Positions 1-7,815 of a DNA stretch of 64,000 nucleotides are shown here, in pieces. Source of the DNA: Levilactobacillus enshiensis (GTDB lineage Bacteria; Bacillota; Bacilli; Lactobacillales; Lactobacillaceae); the NCBI RefSeq assembly GCF_007115095.1, contig NZ_SULH01000002.1:114808-178807 (forward strand). The letters are read 5' to 3'. Both the position numbers and the translations under genes were made by a program. Each line of letters starts with the position of its first letter. The stretch's first letter is position 1. The notes below the pieces were generated by a model. It saw nothing but the letters and a program-made list of their open reading frames with translations, made no database searches and was not told where the DNA came from.

Positions 1-30
1 GCGTAACTCAGTTGCTGTTAGATCACTCAT
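1..30 (-). CDS. Start of a third gene of the MoxR/VWA operon (partial)
   Basis: An ATG at 30-28 on the minus strand is preceded by a strong Shine-Dalgarno (TAAGGAGG, 8 bases or fewer upstream) that lies inside the end of the VWA gene. The ATG overlaps the VWA stop as ATGA, the usual sign of translational coupling. Only ten codons (MSDLTATELR) fall in the window, so the product cannot be named. It is probably the third member of this operon. Confidence 0.6.
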   Translation of the reverse strand, partial: MSDLTATELR

Positions 31-1340
31 GATTGCCTCCTTAGTGCCTGCCACTGTGGGTCGCTCGTCAAGCTGACCACGGTCCCAGGGGCGCGTACGA
101 CCGAAAACTGATCGCTTGGACTGGTCAAGAGCCACAAGACCGTCACCGGCAGTGTTGGCCGGAGCTGTTGTTCACCGTATCCATCTGTCAAGATGACCAC
201 TAGTTGATTGGTGCTCCCGGCAAGTAACCGCGGCAAGGCATCAAATACCGCCTGAAATCGCGTGCCACCGCCACCGGTCCGTTGAAGGGCCTGTGGTCGC
301 CGCTCCAAGGTGAACGCCCGTGTTGGGTCAACGACCGTATCAAAGGGATAGACGGTCACCTGTGCCGGATAAACGGCCAATAGCGAGGCCATTTGTCCCA
401 GGAGGTAGCTGATCTCGCGATTGCCCATCGACCCAGACTCATCGACAAAGACGGCAATTTTACGCCAGGTCTGCACAATTTCCCCGGGGAGGTCCATGCG
501 CGTGGGTTGGCGGCGGTTAAAACGGCCGTACGCGGGTTGGCGGCCGGCCGGCACCTGCCCCAACCCCCGTTTCAGTAAGGCTCGCCAATCCAGTGGCCGT
601 TCCGCCACCACGGGGGTGAGTGCCGCCTGAATGCGACCAGGTAAGGTCCCCCGTTGTTTGGCCGAGATTGCCTGACTAGCCGTCATAAAGAGCTGCGCCC
701 GCCATTGTTCACGCGTCTCAGCCGCGGCATCGTCCGCCCCCTGCCAGCCGCTGTGACCATCGTGCTGGGGAACTTGGGGTAACGCCTGGGGACCGCCCGT
801 TGCTAATCGCTGCTGGGTCACCTTTTTTTGTGCTTGCCAGTGACGAAGCTGTTGCAAATAAACCGCGGAATCCTGCTGCGGCAAAACTGGTTCTTCTAGC
901 ATCTCTGCTAATCTTTGACTGGTAATTGCAGCGGCCGGTAAATCGATCAGATAATCATTGACGGCCGCATCGGTGGCCCACCGAACCAAGCCAGCCTGTG
1001 CGGGGGTCTGTACCGCGGTAGCGTAGCGTTGTGGATGACGCCACAGCAGGTGTAGTACCGTGTGCCGCAACATCGCCAACCACTGGGAACCGGTCCAACT
1101 GGTTTGCTGCAAGGCGCTGGGGCTCAGCTGTAATTGCCACGCTTGTGATGTTGGACTCAGGCTGAGTGGTGCAGACCCCATTTGGATGGTCACGGCCAAT
1201 TGACTCAGCACGTGACCGTAGAACGGGTCTTGCTGTAGCAGGTACAACACAGCATCGCGATACGCCACCTGAGCTAATCGATCACGATCGATTGCCGTGG
1301 CTTGGCGTAACCGTTGTAAGTCCTGTGTTAAGCTCACCAT
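27..1340 (-). CDS. VWA-domain protein, DUF2201-like (MoxR partner)
   Basis: 437 residues. The C-terminal half is a von Willebrand A-like domain with the metal-ion-dependent adhesion motif D300-E-S-G-S304 (FVDESGSMGN), a later TGGGGTRF loop and ILTDGYGE. The N-terminal half resembles the DUF2201 putative-metallopeptidase region, but its HTVLH segment near residues 93-97 lacks the Glu of a HExxH-type site, so peptidase activity is doubtful. It starts 3 bases after the stop of the MoxR-type ATPase and overlaps the next gene by ATGA, so the three are co-transcribed. MoxR/VWA pairs generally act as ATP-driven chaperones that insert cofactors or remodel partner complexes; the client here is unknown. 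Confidence 0.8.
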   Translation of the reverse strand: MVSLTQDLQRLRQATAIDRDRLAQVAYRDAVLYLLQQDPFYGHVLSQLAVTIQMGSAPLSLSPTSQAWQLQLSPSALQQTSWTGSQWLAMLRHTVLHLLWRHPQRYATAVQTPAQAGLVRWATDAAVNDYLIDLPAAAITSQRLAEMLEEPVLPQQDSAVYLQQLRHWQAQKKVTQQRLATGGPQALPQVPQHDGHSGWQGADDAAAETREQWRAQLFMTASQAISAKQRGTLPGRIQAALTPVVAERPLDWRALLKRGLGQVPAGRQPAYGRFNRRQPTRMDLPGEIVQTWRKIAVFVDESGSMGNREISYLLGQMASLLAVYPAQVTVYPFDTVVDPTRAFTLERRPQALQRTGGGGTRFQAVFDALPRLLAGSTNQLVVILTDGYGEQQLRPTLPVTVLWLLTSPSDQFSVVRAPGTVVSLTSDPQWQALRRQS

Positions 1341-1343
1341 CGC

Positions 1344-2531
1344 CTACACCTCGATTTCACTACTCCGCAACCCGATTGTCGTGAGCAACCGATAAAGTTG
1401 CTGGACGCCGGGTTGTTGGTCCTTGACGGCTGCTAAATTTTCCAGAAGTTGCTGTTGCCCGGCCATCTGCTGGGCGATGGCAAACTGACCATCCGGCGCA
1501 CAGCTCGTGAGCAGTTCACTGAAGCGTTGAGCATTGCCGCCAACCATTAAAGGCCACGTCTGTCCCGCGTCGAGGCAGTTTAGGAGGATTCGTTGCTGCT
1601 GAGCGGGCGCGAGCTGCTGAAAGACGCTCACTGCATCTTCGGCACTAAAGGCCTGGTCTACGGTCAATCCCGGACGCTGCGCGATTAGAAAACCAGCAAA
1701 GGCCGTCCCCACCGTCATGCCTAAATTACCTTGCATAATGGCCGTGACGACCGCCGTTTGACTAAAGAGGTGTTGGACCTCAAGCTCGCGAATCGCACGG
1801 GAGACACGCTCCCAGGCCCGCGGTGTGGGCTGCAAGTCATCGTCCGTAGCGTTGGCCGTGGCGACCACGTGAAGGTCAGCCGGGTTGTCCGTCAGATACT
1901 GCGTCACCAACGGATCGATTCGCGGTCTATCGTTAACCCGCGTCGTCGCCCATTCTAGCCAGGTCGCTGTGTCGGCCCGTAAAATCAGCCGGGTCGTCCG
2001 GTCAGCAATGGCCGCATCCCCTGGTGTTACGCCATAATGGCTCTGTTCAAAGCCAGCCATGGTCGCATCCGGGTTCTCCGCTAAAATGAGATGGACCTGT
2101 TCGGGTAGCGTCAACGTATTGATCTGGCGCTGCAAGACCAGGTTCATCAACTCACTCTGGACGGCCTGTGTCCCCCGGTTAAACTCATCTAGAAACCAGA
2201 TGATCTCCTGTTGGGGATGAGCCTCGGCGTAACGAATCATGGCGACTAAGGTGTGTGAATACCCAAACTGCACATCTGCCAGGGACCCATAACGCGCTGT
2301 TTGGACAAACGAGTCACTGGTCAGTGGGGGTACGGGAATCACTAAATCGCCCTTCTCCACCAGACTCACCACGGTCGTGAAGAGTTTGGCGTGTCGTTGC
2401 TGCGCTAGGTCCGCCACCAAGGCTGACTTCCCGATACCGGCCTCACCCACGATGGTGGGCACGGCACCGCTCGCTAAGACCACCTGCGTTGCTTGTAAAC
2501 ACGCCTGATACGTTAATGCCACACCTGTCAC
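1344..2531 (-). CDS. MoxR-type AAA+ ATPase
   Basis: 395 residues with a P-loop GEAGIGKS at residues 29-36 and a Walker B ending DEFNRG near 115-120, the typical MoxR/AAA_5 signature (DEFNR rather than DEAD). A DRTTRL segment is consistent with the sensor/arginine-finger region. It sits directly upstream of the VWA gene and forms a chaperone pair with it (family knowledge). The first possible start is a GTG at 2531, which is only a few bases from the AAGGG; the next GTG (residue 4, 2522) has better spacing and may be the true start. The IS200/IS605 element begins roughly 50 bases upstream, inside the presumed promoter region. Confidence 0.8.
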   Translation of the reverse strand: MTGVALTYQACLQATQVVLASGAVPTIVGEAGIGKSALVADLAQQRHAKLFTTVVSLVEKGDLVIPVPPLTSDSFVQTARYGSLADVQFGYSHTLVAMIRYAEAHPQQEIIWFLDEFNRGTQAVQSELMNLVLQRQINTLTLPEQVHLILAENPDATMAGFEQSHYGVTPGDAAIADRTTRLILRADTATWLEWATTRVNDRPRIDPLVTQYLTDNPADLHVVATANATDDDLQPTPRAWERVSRAIRELEVQHLFSQTAVVTAIMQGNLGMTVGTAFAGFLIAQRPGLTVDQAFSAEDAVSVFQQLAPAQQQRILLNCLDAGQTWPLMVGGNAQRFSELLTSCAPDGQFAIAQQMAGQQQLLENLAAVKDQQPGVQQLYRLLTTIGLRSSEIEV

Positions 2532-2611
2532 ATCCCTTCCGAATTTTGTCTAGAATTAGTTTAACATACATTGGGTTACTCAAACTCTATAGGTGGCGTC
2601 AGTTGAGAGAA

Positions 2612-2631
2612 CTCGGTATTTCAATACCGAG
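2612..2631. repeat. IS left-end hairpin
   Basis: Perfect 8-bp stem with a 4-base loop, 5 bases beyond the tnpA stop. It matches the right-end hairpin at 4404-4423 in layout and in most bases. Such hairpins are the TnpA binding sites in this family. Confidence 0.75.
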
Positions 2632-2636
2632 ATGAA

Positions 2637-3059
2637 TCAACGTCTTGGACGACCACCATTGTATTGGTTTAACTGTGAATCAATGTACTGCGTCACAATT
2701 TCTTTTGAAACATTACCTAAGGTGCTCATTAAGAAACTGGGCGACCACAAGTGACCACCCCACAGTTGCTGTTTCGTTTCAGGGAATTGCCTAAACCATT
2801 GCTTGGCTGAACCACCTTTGAAGGCTTTTACAACTGAAGAAGGCGCGTATTTAGGCGCGAAGCTAATAATCATGTGCACGTGGTCGGGCATAACTTCTAA
2901 GCTAGAAACTTCAATGGCGTGTCGTTTGGCAATTTCACCGAGAATGCTTTTCAAGGCCGAACACTTTTCAGGGGACGTAAAGACCGGTTTACGGTACTTT
3001 GTCACCCAAACCAAGTGAAAGTTAAAATCATAGACATTAGTACGCTCATATTTAATCAT
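2637..3059 (-). CDS. tnpA: IS200/IS605 transposase TnpA (Y1 HUH)
   Basis: 140 residues, the normal size for a Y1 transposase. The HUH motif is PDHVHMIISF with H60 and H62, and the catalytic tyrosine is Y125 in VTQYIDSQ. The N-terminus (YDFNFHLVWVTKYR) is typical. It cuts and rejoins single-stranded DNA at hairpin-marked ends. AGAGGA lies 7-8 bases before the ATG. No frameshift or missing catalytic residue is visible, so the gene looks functional. It is divergent from tnpB with about 90 bases of shared promoter region. Confidence 0.93.
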   Translation of the reverse strand: MIKYERTNVYDFNFHLVWVTKYRKPVFTSPEKCSALKSILGEIAKRHAIEVSSLEVMPDHVHMIISFAPKYAPSSVVKAFKGGSAKQWFRQFPETKQQLWGGHLWSPSFLMSTLGNVSKEIVTQYIDSQLNQYNGGRPRR

Positions 3060-3149
3060 ATGTATGTCCTCTTATAAGTTATTTTGTAAGTGATTACACA
3101 TAGTATAGCATAACATCCGTGATATACTTTTTGTAAAGAAGGTGAGCGG

Positions 3150-4304
3150 ATGGTCCTGAAAGGCATTAAGCTACGAATTTACCCAAGTTCAGCACAACAG
3201 TTAAAGATTAAACTTAACTTTGGCTGTAATCGATTTGTTTGGAACCAGATGCTAAACATGCTGCGTAATCGTCATGAAAACAATCCCCAGGCGCCGTTCT
3301 TAAACGTCTTTGCCCTTAATAGTTTGTTACCCGCGTTAAAGCGAGAATATCCGTGGCTAAAAGAAGCGGAAAGCACCAGTCTACAATCGACGTGTCATGA
3401 CCTGGTGGCCGCTTTTCAAAAGTTTTTTAAGGAAACTAATGCTGGTTTCCCTAAGTTCAAGTCGCGTAAATTTCCTAAGCAAAGCTACAACGTTAAATTT
3501 TCCGGGACCAGCTTAGCCATCAAAAGTGAACGTGTTATCAGGATTCCTAAGGTTGGCCTGATGCCCTTTAGAGCAGGGAGAGAGATTACCGGTCAGCTCA
3601 AAAATGCGACCATCAAACTTTCAGCAACTGGTAAATATTATGCGGTACTGTTGGTTGAAACCGAAGCTAGTCCCTTAGCTAAGACTGGTCAAACGGTGGG
3701 CATTGATTTAGGTGTAGCCGATTTGATGATCACTAGTGATGGTCAAAAGCAACCGACAATTCGCTTTGACAAGCTTCTTGCCAAGCAGAAACACTACTGG
3801 GAAAAACGGTTAGCGCGTCGTCGACGTCAGGCGAAAAAAGAAATTGCCTGGGATCATCACAATCAAGTTCCCGAACCCCGCGAACTGACCGATTTTAGAA
3901 ATTATCAGAAAGCGAAACTGATGGTGGCAAAATACAACGAAAAAATCGCTAACCAACGCCATAATTACCTGCATCAGTTAACAATCCAACTCGTCAAACA
4001 ATATGATGTGATTAAAATTGAAGATTTGAAAACCAAGAATCTTCTCAAAAATCATCAACCTGCGCGGTCCATTGCCAACCAGTCTTGGCGTGAGCTTCGT
4101 CGTCAACTAACTTACAAATGTGTCTGGTATGGGAAGCGACTAGTGATTGTAAATCCCTGGAAAACCAGTCAGCTTTGCGCAAACTGCGGTTACGATGATG
4201 GCAAACATGAACTGTCCATTCGTAAATGGACTTGCCCCAATTGTGGAACCAATCATGATAGGGACGTTAACGCCGCTAAGAATATTTTGGCCGCGACTAC
4301 TTAA
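3150..4304 (+). CDS. tnpB: RNA-guided endonuclease TnpB (IS605 OrfB)
   Basis: 384 residues, full length. RuvC-type acidic residues are all present: D186 in VGIDLGVAD, E291 in IKIEDLK, and the last Asp in NHDRDVNAAKNI (D370 or D372). A zinc ribbon lies between them with CANC (C343, C346) and CPNC (C362, C365). TnpB proteins are omega-RNA-guided nucleases that cut the donor joint after excision and so favour retention of the element; they are the ancestors of Cas12. Its RNA should be made from the 3' end of this gene and the right end. An AAGGTGAG precedes the ATG. Intact catalytic residues suggest activity, which is inferred and not shown. Confidence 0.93.
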   Translation: MVLKGIKLRIYPSSAQQLKIKLNFGCNRFVWNQMLNMLRNRHENNPQAPFLNVFALNSLLPALKREYPWLKEAESTSLQSTCHDLVAAFQKFFKETNAGFPKFKSRKFPKQSYNVKFSGTSLAIKSERVIRIPKVGLMPFRAGREITGQLKNATIKLSATGKYYAVLLVETEASPLAKTGQTVGIDLGVADLMITSDGQKQPTIRFDKLLAKQKHYWEKRLARRRRQAKKEIAWDHHNQVPEPRELTDFRNYQKAKLMVAKYNEKIANQRHNYLHQLTIQLVKQYDVIKIEDLKTKNLLKNHQPARSIANQSWRELRRQLTYKCVWYGKRLVIVNPWKTSQLCANCGYDDGKHELSIRKWTCPNCGTNHDRDVNAAKNILAATT

Positions 4305-4431
4305 ATATCAAACTGCCTTGGACTGGAACAGTCCTTAGTTGATAGCCGTAACCGCTACGTGATACCCAGTAAGTATCACGTAAGTCAGCGGTGTTCCTAG
4401 AAGCTCGTTACTTTAGTGACGAGTAGTTCAC
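4305..4431 (+). ncRNA. Probable omega-RNA (reRNA) 3' part of the TnpB system
   Basis: The stretch after the tnpB stop folds strongly on the plus strand. CCGCT plus ACGTGATAC at 4352-4365 pairs with GTATCACGT at 4373-4381 and AGCGG at 4387-4391; a second hairpin is 4404-4423. Known omega-RNAs begin inside the 3' end of tnpB and run through the right end, with the guide taken from flanking DNA. The 5' boundary inside tnpB cannot be placed by eye. If the end is at 4431, the guide would be the bases from 4432 onward (CTGCGGCGATTAGGGATTCC). Confidence 0.6.
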
Positions 4432-4519
4432 CTGCGGCGATTAGGGATTCCATCGCCCGCCAATGATGGTGTGCTTCCTTATCTAAAAGCAAGCGCACAA
4501 CGTCTCTAAAATACAAAGA

Positions 4520-4559
4520 TCCACCTGGTAACCATCAAAACTGATAGTCACCAGGTGGA
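4520..4559. terminator. Hairpin terminator after the P-type ATPase
   Basis: TCCACCTGGT at 4520-4529 pairs perfectly with ACCAGGTGGA at 4550-4559, with further pairing (ATCA/TGAT) inside. It lies 54 bases beyond the ATPase stop on the minus strand. The T tract is weak (TCTTTGTATTTT), so termination is inferred mainly from the stem and position. The rest of 4432-4613 shows no gene. Confidence 0.6.
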
Positions 4560-4613
4560 CGCTTAACTATTTGGTCGGTGTATTTTAACCAGCAAAACCA
4601 TTGTGGTTTAACA

Positions 4614-7262
4614 TTATTTCATCAACCGGCGCTGGAAGACCTTCACGATTTCCACGATAACGATCATCATGAATGAGGCGGCCAACACGATCCCCCATTG
4701 GAAGGCATCCAGGTGAGCAACGTGGAACATGCTGTTCAGACCGGGCACCAAGATGGTCATCGCTAGTAAGGCAAAGGCAATCAAGATTGCCCAGTTAAAG
4801 AATTTATTCTTAAACAACCCGACAGTGAAGATTGAGCCGTGAATCGACTTCGAGTTGAAGGCGTGGAACAACTGAATCAACCCTAAAGTAGCGAACGCCA
4901 TGGTCAAGGCATCGGCATGGACTAAGCTGGCTGAGGCATGTACCGGGTACGTCAAGGCTAACCAGTAAACGAACAGGGTAATTCCCCCTTCTAGCAGGCC
5001 CTGGTAAATGATGCCACCGAAGACGCCACCAGAGAAAAAGTTCGATTGCCGTCCACGCGGCGGTTGTTTCATGATGTTTCGTTCCATGGGTTCAACGCCT
5101 AAGGCAATTGCTGGCAGCGTATCCGTTACCAGGTTAATCCACAGAATGTGCACCGGTGCTAAAATTTGCCACCCCAACATGGTCATCATGAACAGGGTCA
5201 AGACTTCCCCTAAGTTGGCGGACAGTAAATACTGAATGGCCTTTTGAATGTTGGCAAAGACCTTCCGTCCTTCTTCAACGGCAACCACAATGGTTGAGAA
5301 ATTGTCGTCGGCCAGGACCATATCACTGGCTCCCTTGGAAACTTCGGTCCCGGTGATTCCCATCCCGATACCAATATCGGCGGCCTTTAGGGCGGGCGCA
5401 TCATTGACGCCATCCCCGGTCATCGCAACGACCTTACCGCGTTTCTGCCAAGCATTGACGATCCGCACCTTATGTTCCGGTGCGACCCGCGCATAGACCG
5501 CGTAATCCCCGACCCGCTTGGCAAATGTGGCATCGTCCATTTCATCCAGTTCGGCACCGGTAATCACAGCGGCGGTGTCGCCCTTTTCAATGATCCCCAA
5601 CCGAGCAGCAATTGCGGCGGCCGTATCACGATGGTCACCCGTGATCATCATTGGCCGAATCCCAGCGGACTTGGCATCAGCCACCGCTTGCGCAACTTCC
5701 GGCCGTTCGGGATCGATCATGCCGACCATCCCGGCAAGAATCAACTCATTTTCAACTTTTTCACTGGTCAACTCAGTTGGCACTTGATCGACGATCCGGT
5801 AAGCAAATGCAAGTACCCGCAAAGCTTGCGTTGCCAAGTCATGGTTGGTCGCCAAAATGGTCTGCCGGTCGTTGGCAGTCAGTGGTGCGACCGCATCTGC
5901 CTTGGCTAAACGGGTCACTCGTTTGAGCAGTTCGTCCGGGGCACCTTTGACGGCAATCAAGAAGCGACCGTCAGCTAATGGATGAACCGTGGACATTAAT
6001 TTTCGTTCGGAATCAAAGGGAATTTCGGCCACCCGGGGCATTTCCTTCAAGACCTGATCAACCGGATAGTCACGGTCCAACTGATACTGGACCAGCGCTG
6101 TCTCGGTCGGGTCCCCAGCGAGACCCTCCGTCGTGATTTTAGTGTCATTACTTAGAATCATGACCTGGGCCAAGCGGTCATTGCGATCAAAGTTCAACGT
6201 GTGCGCATCAGCAAGGTCGAGGTTCTCATAGACCTTTTCAACCGTCATCTTGTTTTGTGTCAGCGTCCCGGTCTTATCCGAAGCGATGATGTCGGTGCTC
6301 CCCAAGGTTTCGACAGCGGGTAGCTTCCGTACGATGGCATGGCGCTTGGCCATCCGCTGCGTCCCCAACGCCAGGGTAATCGTGACGATGGCGGGCAAGC
6401 CTTCCGGAATTGCGGCCACGGCTAACGAGATGGCCGTTAACAGCATGTCGATCAGGCTCTCGGCCTGACGCCACATTCCCATCGCGAAGACAATGGCGGC
6501 AATCACCAGGATCAAAATGGTTAACGATTTTCCCAGTTGGGTCAAATTGGACTGCAGTGGCGTCGTGGTCTCATCGGCGGCTTCAATCATGCCGGCGATC
6601 CGGCCCACTTCCGTCTGCATCCCCGTTGCCACAACGACCCCCGTCGCGCGGCCATAGGTGACGTTACTGTTCATGAACGCCATGTTGTGCCGGTCACCGA
6701 TAGCCAAATCATTTTCGGTCAGGACCGTGTCCGCTTTTTCCACGGGTACGGATTCCCCAGTCAGCGCGGACTCCTCAACCTTCAGGGAAGCAACGTCGAG
6801 CAAACGCAGGTCGGCGGGAATGATGTCGCCGGCTTCCAAGAGGACGATGTCCCCCACGACCAACTCGTCACTCTTCACGCTCATCACCTGACCATCACGG
6901 CGAATCGTGGCGTTAGGCGCTGACATTTCCTTTAAGGCGTTGATGGCTTCTTCGGCCTTGGCCTCCTGGAACACCCCGAAGATGGCATTTAAGACCACCA
7001 CCAACAAGATGATGACCGCATCGACCACTTCGCCGGTTAGCCCGGCAATCAAGGCCGCCACCAGTAACACAATAATCATGAAATCCTTAAATTGCGCTAA
7101 AAATTTCTGCAGTAGCGACGTCGTCTTCTGTTGGTTCAACGCGTTGTGGCCGTTTTTCTCGAGCCGTTGCTGGGCAACTTGTGAGCTTAACCCTTGGTCA
7201 CTAGTCTGTAAATTTTGATACAGCTGTTCAACCGTTTCCTGATAAAATGGTACTTTGGCCAT
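4614..7262 (-). CDS. P-type IIA cation ATPase (Ca2+/Mn2+ export type)
   Basis: 882 residues with the SERCA/PMR1-like plan: N-terminal cation ATPase domain, TGE at 168-170 in the actuator, phosphorylation site D329 in SDKTGTLT, MTGDGVNDAP in the P domain, and about ten membrane segments. Cation ligands are recognisable: PEGLP at 286-290 in TM4, SANLGEV in TM5 and NLVTDTLPA in TM6, all matching Ca2+-ATPase sites. Start is the ATG at 7262 with AGGAGG 8 bases upstream. The long leader carries a yybP-ykoY-like element, and this riboswitch class answers to Mn2+; related ATPases in lactococci and streptococci are Mn2+ or Ca2+ exporters under such control. Substrate choice between Ca2+ and Mn2+ is inferred. 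Confidence 0.9.
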   Translation of the reverse strand: MAKVPFYQETVEQLYQNLQTSDQGLSSQVAQQRLEKNGHNALNQQKTTSLLQKFLAQFKDFMIIVLLVAALIAGLTGEVVDAVIILLVVVLNAIFGVFQEAKAEEAINALKEMSAPNATIRRDGQVMSVKSDELVVGDIVLLEAGDIIPADLRLLDVASLKVEESALTGESVPVEKADTVLTENDLAIGDRHNMAFMNSNVTYGRATGVVVATGMQTEVGRIAGMIEAADETTTPLQSNLTQLGKSLTILILVIAAIVFAMGMWRQAESLIDMLLTAISLAVAAIPEGLPAIVTITLALGTQRMAKRHAIVRKLPAVETLGSTDIIASDKTGTLTQNKMTVEKVYENLDLADAHTLNFDRNDRLAQVMILSNDTKITTEGLAGDPTETALVQYQLDRDYPVDQVLKEMPRVAEIPFDSERKLMSTVHPLADGRFLIAVKGAPDELLKRVTRLAKADAVAPLTANDRQTILATNHDLATQALRVLAFAYRIVDQVPTELTSEKVENELILAGMVGMIDPERPEVAQAVADAKSAGIRPMMITGDHRDTAAAIAARLGIIEKGDTAAVITGAELDEMDDATFAKRVGDYAVYARVAPEHKVRIVNAWQKRGKVVAMTGDGVNDAPALKAADIGIGMGITGTEVSKGASDMVLADDNFSTIVVAVEEGRKVFANIQKAIQYLLSANLGEVLTLFMMTMLGWQILAPVHILWINLVTDTLPAIALGVEPMERNIMKQPPRGRQSNFFSGGVFGGIIYQGLLEGGITLFVYWLALTYPVHASASLVHADALTMAFATLGLIQLFHAFNSKSIHGSIFTVGLFKNKFFNWAILIAFALLAMTILVPGLNSMFHVAHLDAFQWGIVLAASFMMIVIVEIVKVFQRRLMK

Positions 7263-7292
7263 TTGCCATTCCTCCTGAGGTGTACTCGTAAG

Positions 7293-7448
7293 CTCATTTT
7301 CCCTTAACCGGGGCTAAAAGAAAATGAGACCTACGCATGCACACAAAAAATTTTGTGGACACACATAAGTCTCACTATTTAAGGCAATACCGGATTGGCT
7401 TCTTGCTGACGATATTACCGCAGATTAATCTGCTAGTTACTCCCTTAT
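7293..7448 (-). promoter_or_regulatory. yybP-ykoY-like (Mn2+) riboswitch with terminator/antiterminator
   Basis: Read on the minus strand, the leader has AAGGGAGTAACT (conserved GGGAGTA loop), a GCAGATT/AATCTGC hairpin, then GGTAATA pairing with TATTGCC around a loop containing CGTCAGC, closed by AAGG/CCTT. Next comes a long hairpin (about 7324-7374; GAGAC...GTCTC plus some ten more pairs) followed by CATTTTCTTTT, a good intrinsic terminator. Its 3' side, CTCATTTTC, can instead pair with GAAAATGAG about 20 bases on (7293-7301 with 7320-7328), a mutually exclusive fold. Assignment to yybP-ykoY rests on the conserved loop, CGTCA and the downstream cation ATPase, not on a covariance search. Confidence 0.65.
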
Positions 7449-7467
7449 GGTTGGTTCTTTAAGTCGT

Positions 7468-7496
7468 AGTATACCGGAGTTTTTCGGTTGCGTCTA
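7468..7496 (-). promoter_or_regulatory. Sigma-A promoter of the ATPase leader
   Basis: Minus strand TAGACG (7496-7491), 17-base spacer, TATACT (7473-7468). It lies about 20 bases upstream of the riboswitch-like fold, which is where a leader transcript should start. Confidence 0.6.
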
Positions 7497-7570
7497 CCTA
7501 AAAGGTATGAAAATATCCATGGTGTAATTGAAACAATGGTGTGAAATTCTTAGCCGTGTTTCCCAATGTC

Positions 7571-7690
7571 AGCTGAAGCGTCTCCACAGCAGGCGGAATT
7601 CCTGGCAGCCAGAGTGCGCCTAATTTAACGGTACGAATGCTTCCCCACCCTGAGATGAGACCTGAATTTTATCTTTCAACCTTTAGTTAT
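7571..7690 (+). repeat. Dispersed repeat A, copy 1
   Basis: About 120 bases in the gap between ffh and the ATPase leader match 45936-46070 in inverted orientation. Long shared blocks include CCACAGCAGGCGGAAT, CTGGCAGCC and GAGATGAGACCTGAATTTTA, ending in AGTTAT. No reading frame is conserved, so it looks like a non-coding repeat or RNA. The remainder of 7497-7761 shows nothing else. Confidence 0.7.
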
Positions 7691-7761
7691 AAGTGAAAAT
7701 TCCCACCAACTCACCCCCATCATTCCCAGCCATTTCTCTGTTAATATCCACCCAAAACAAA

Positions 7762-7806
7762 AACAGGTTCAGAAACAGCACTAACTCTGCCATTTCCAAA
7801 CCTGTT
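7762..7806 (-). terminator. ffh terminator
   Basis: AACAGGTT (7806-7799 on the minus strand) pairs with AACCTGTT (7769-7762), with GGCAG/CTGTT pairing inside, followed on the minus strand by TTTTTGTTTT. It begins 10 bases beyond the ffh stop. Confidence 0.8.
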
Positions 7807-7815
7807 CACTAAAGC

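Larger units (their letters stand above)
2580..4431. mobile_element. IS200/IS605-family insertion sequence
   Basis: A complete element with divergent tnpA (minus) and tnpB (plus). It has no terminal inverted repeats; instead it carries two sub-terminal hairpins of related sequence, CTCGGTAT-TTCA-ATACCGAG at 2612-2631 on the left and CTCGTTAC-TTTA-GTGACGAG at 4404-4423 on the right, as expected for single-strand transposition by a Y1 HUH transposase. The right end is probably the TTCAC at 4427-4431, whose TTC can pair with the GAA just 5' of the right hairpin. The left boundary is uncertain: a TTAC at 2576-2579 is a candidate target motif but is 32 bases from the hairpin. Confidence 0.8.
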
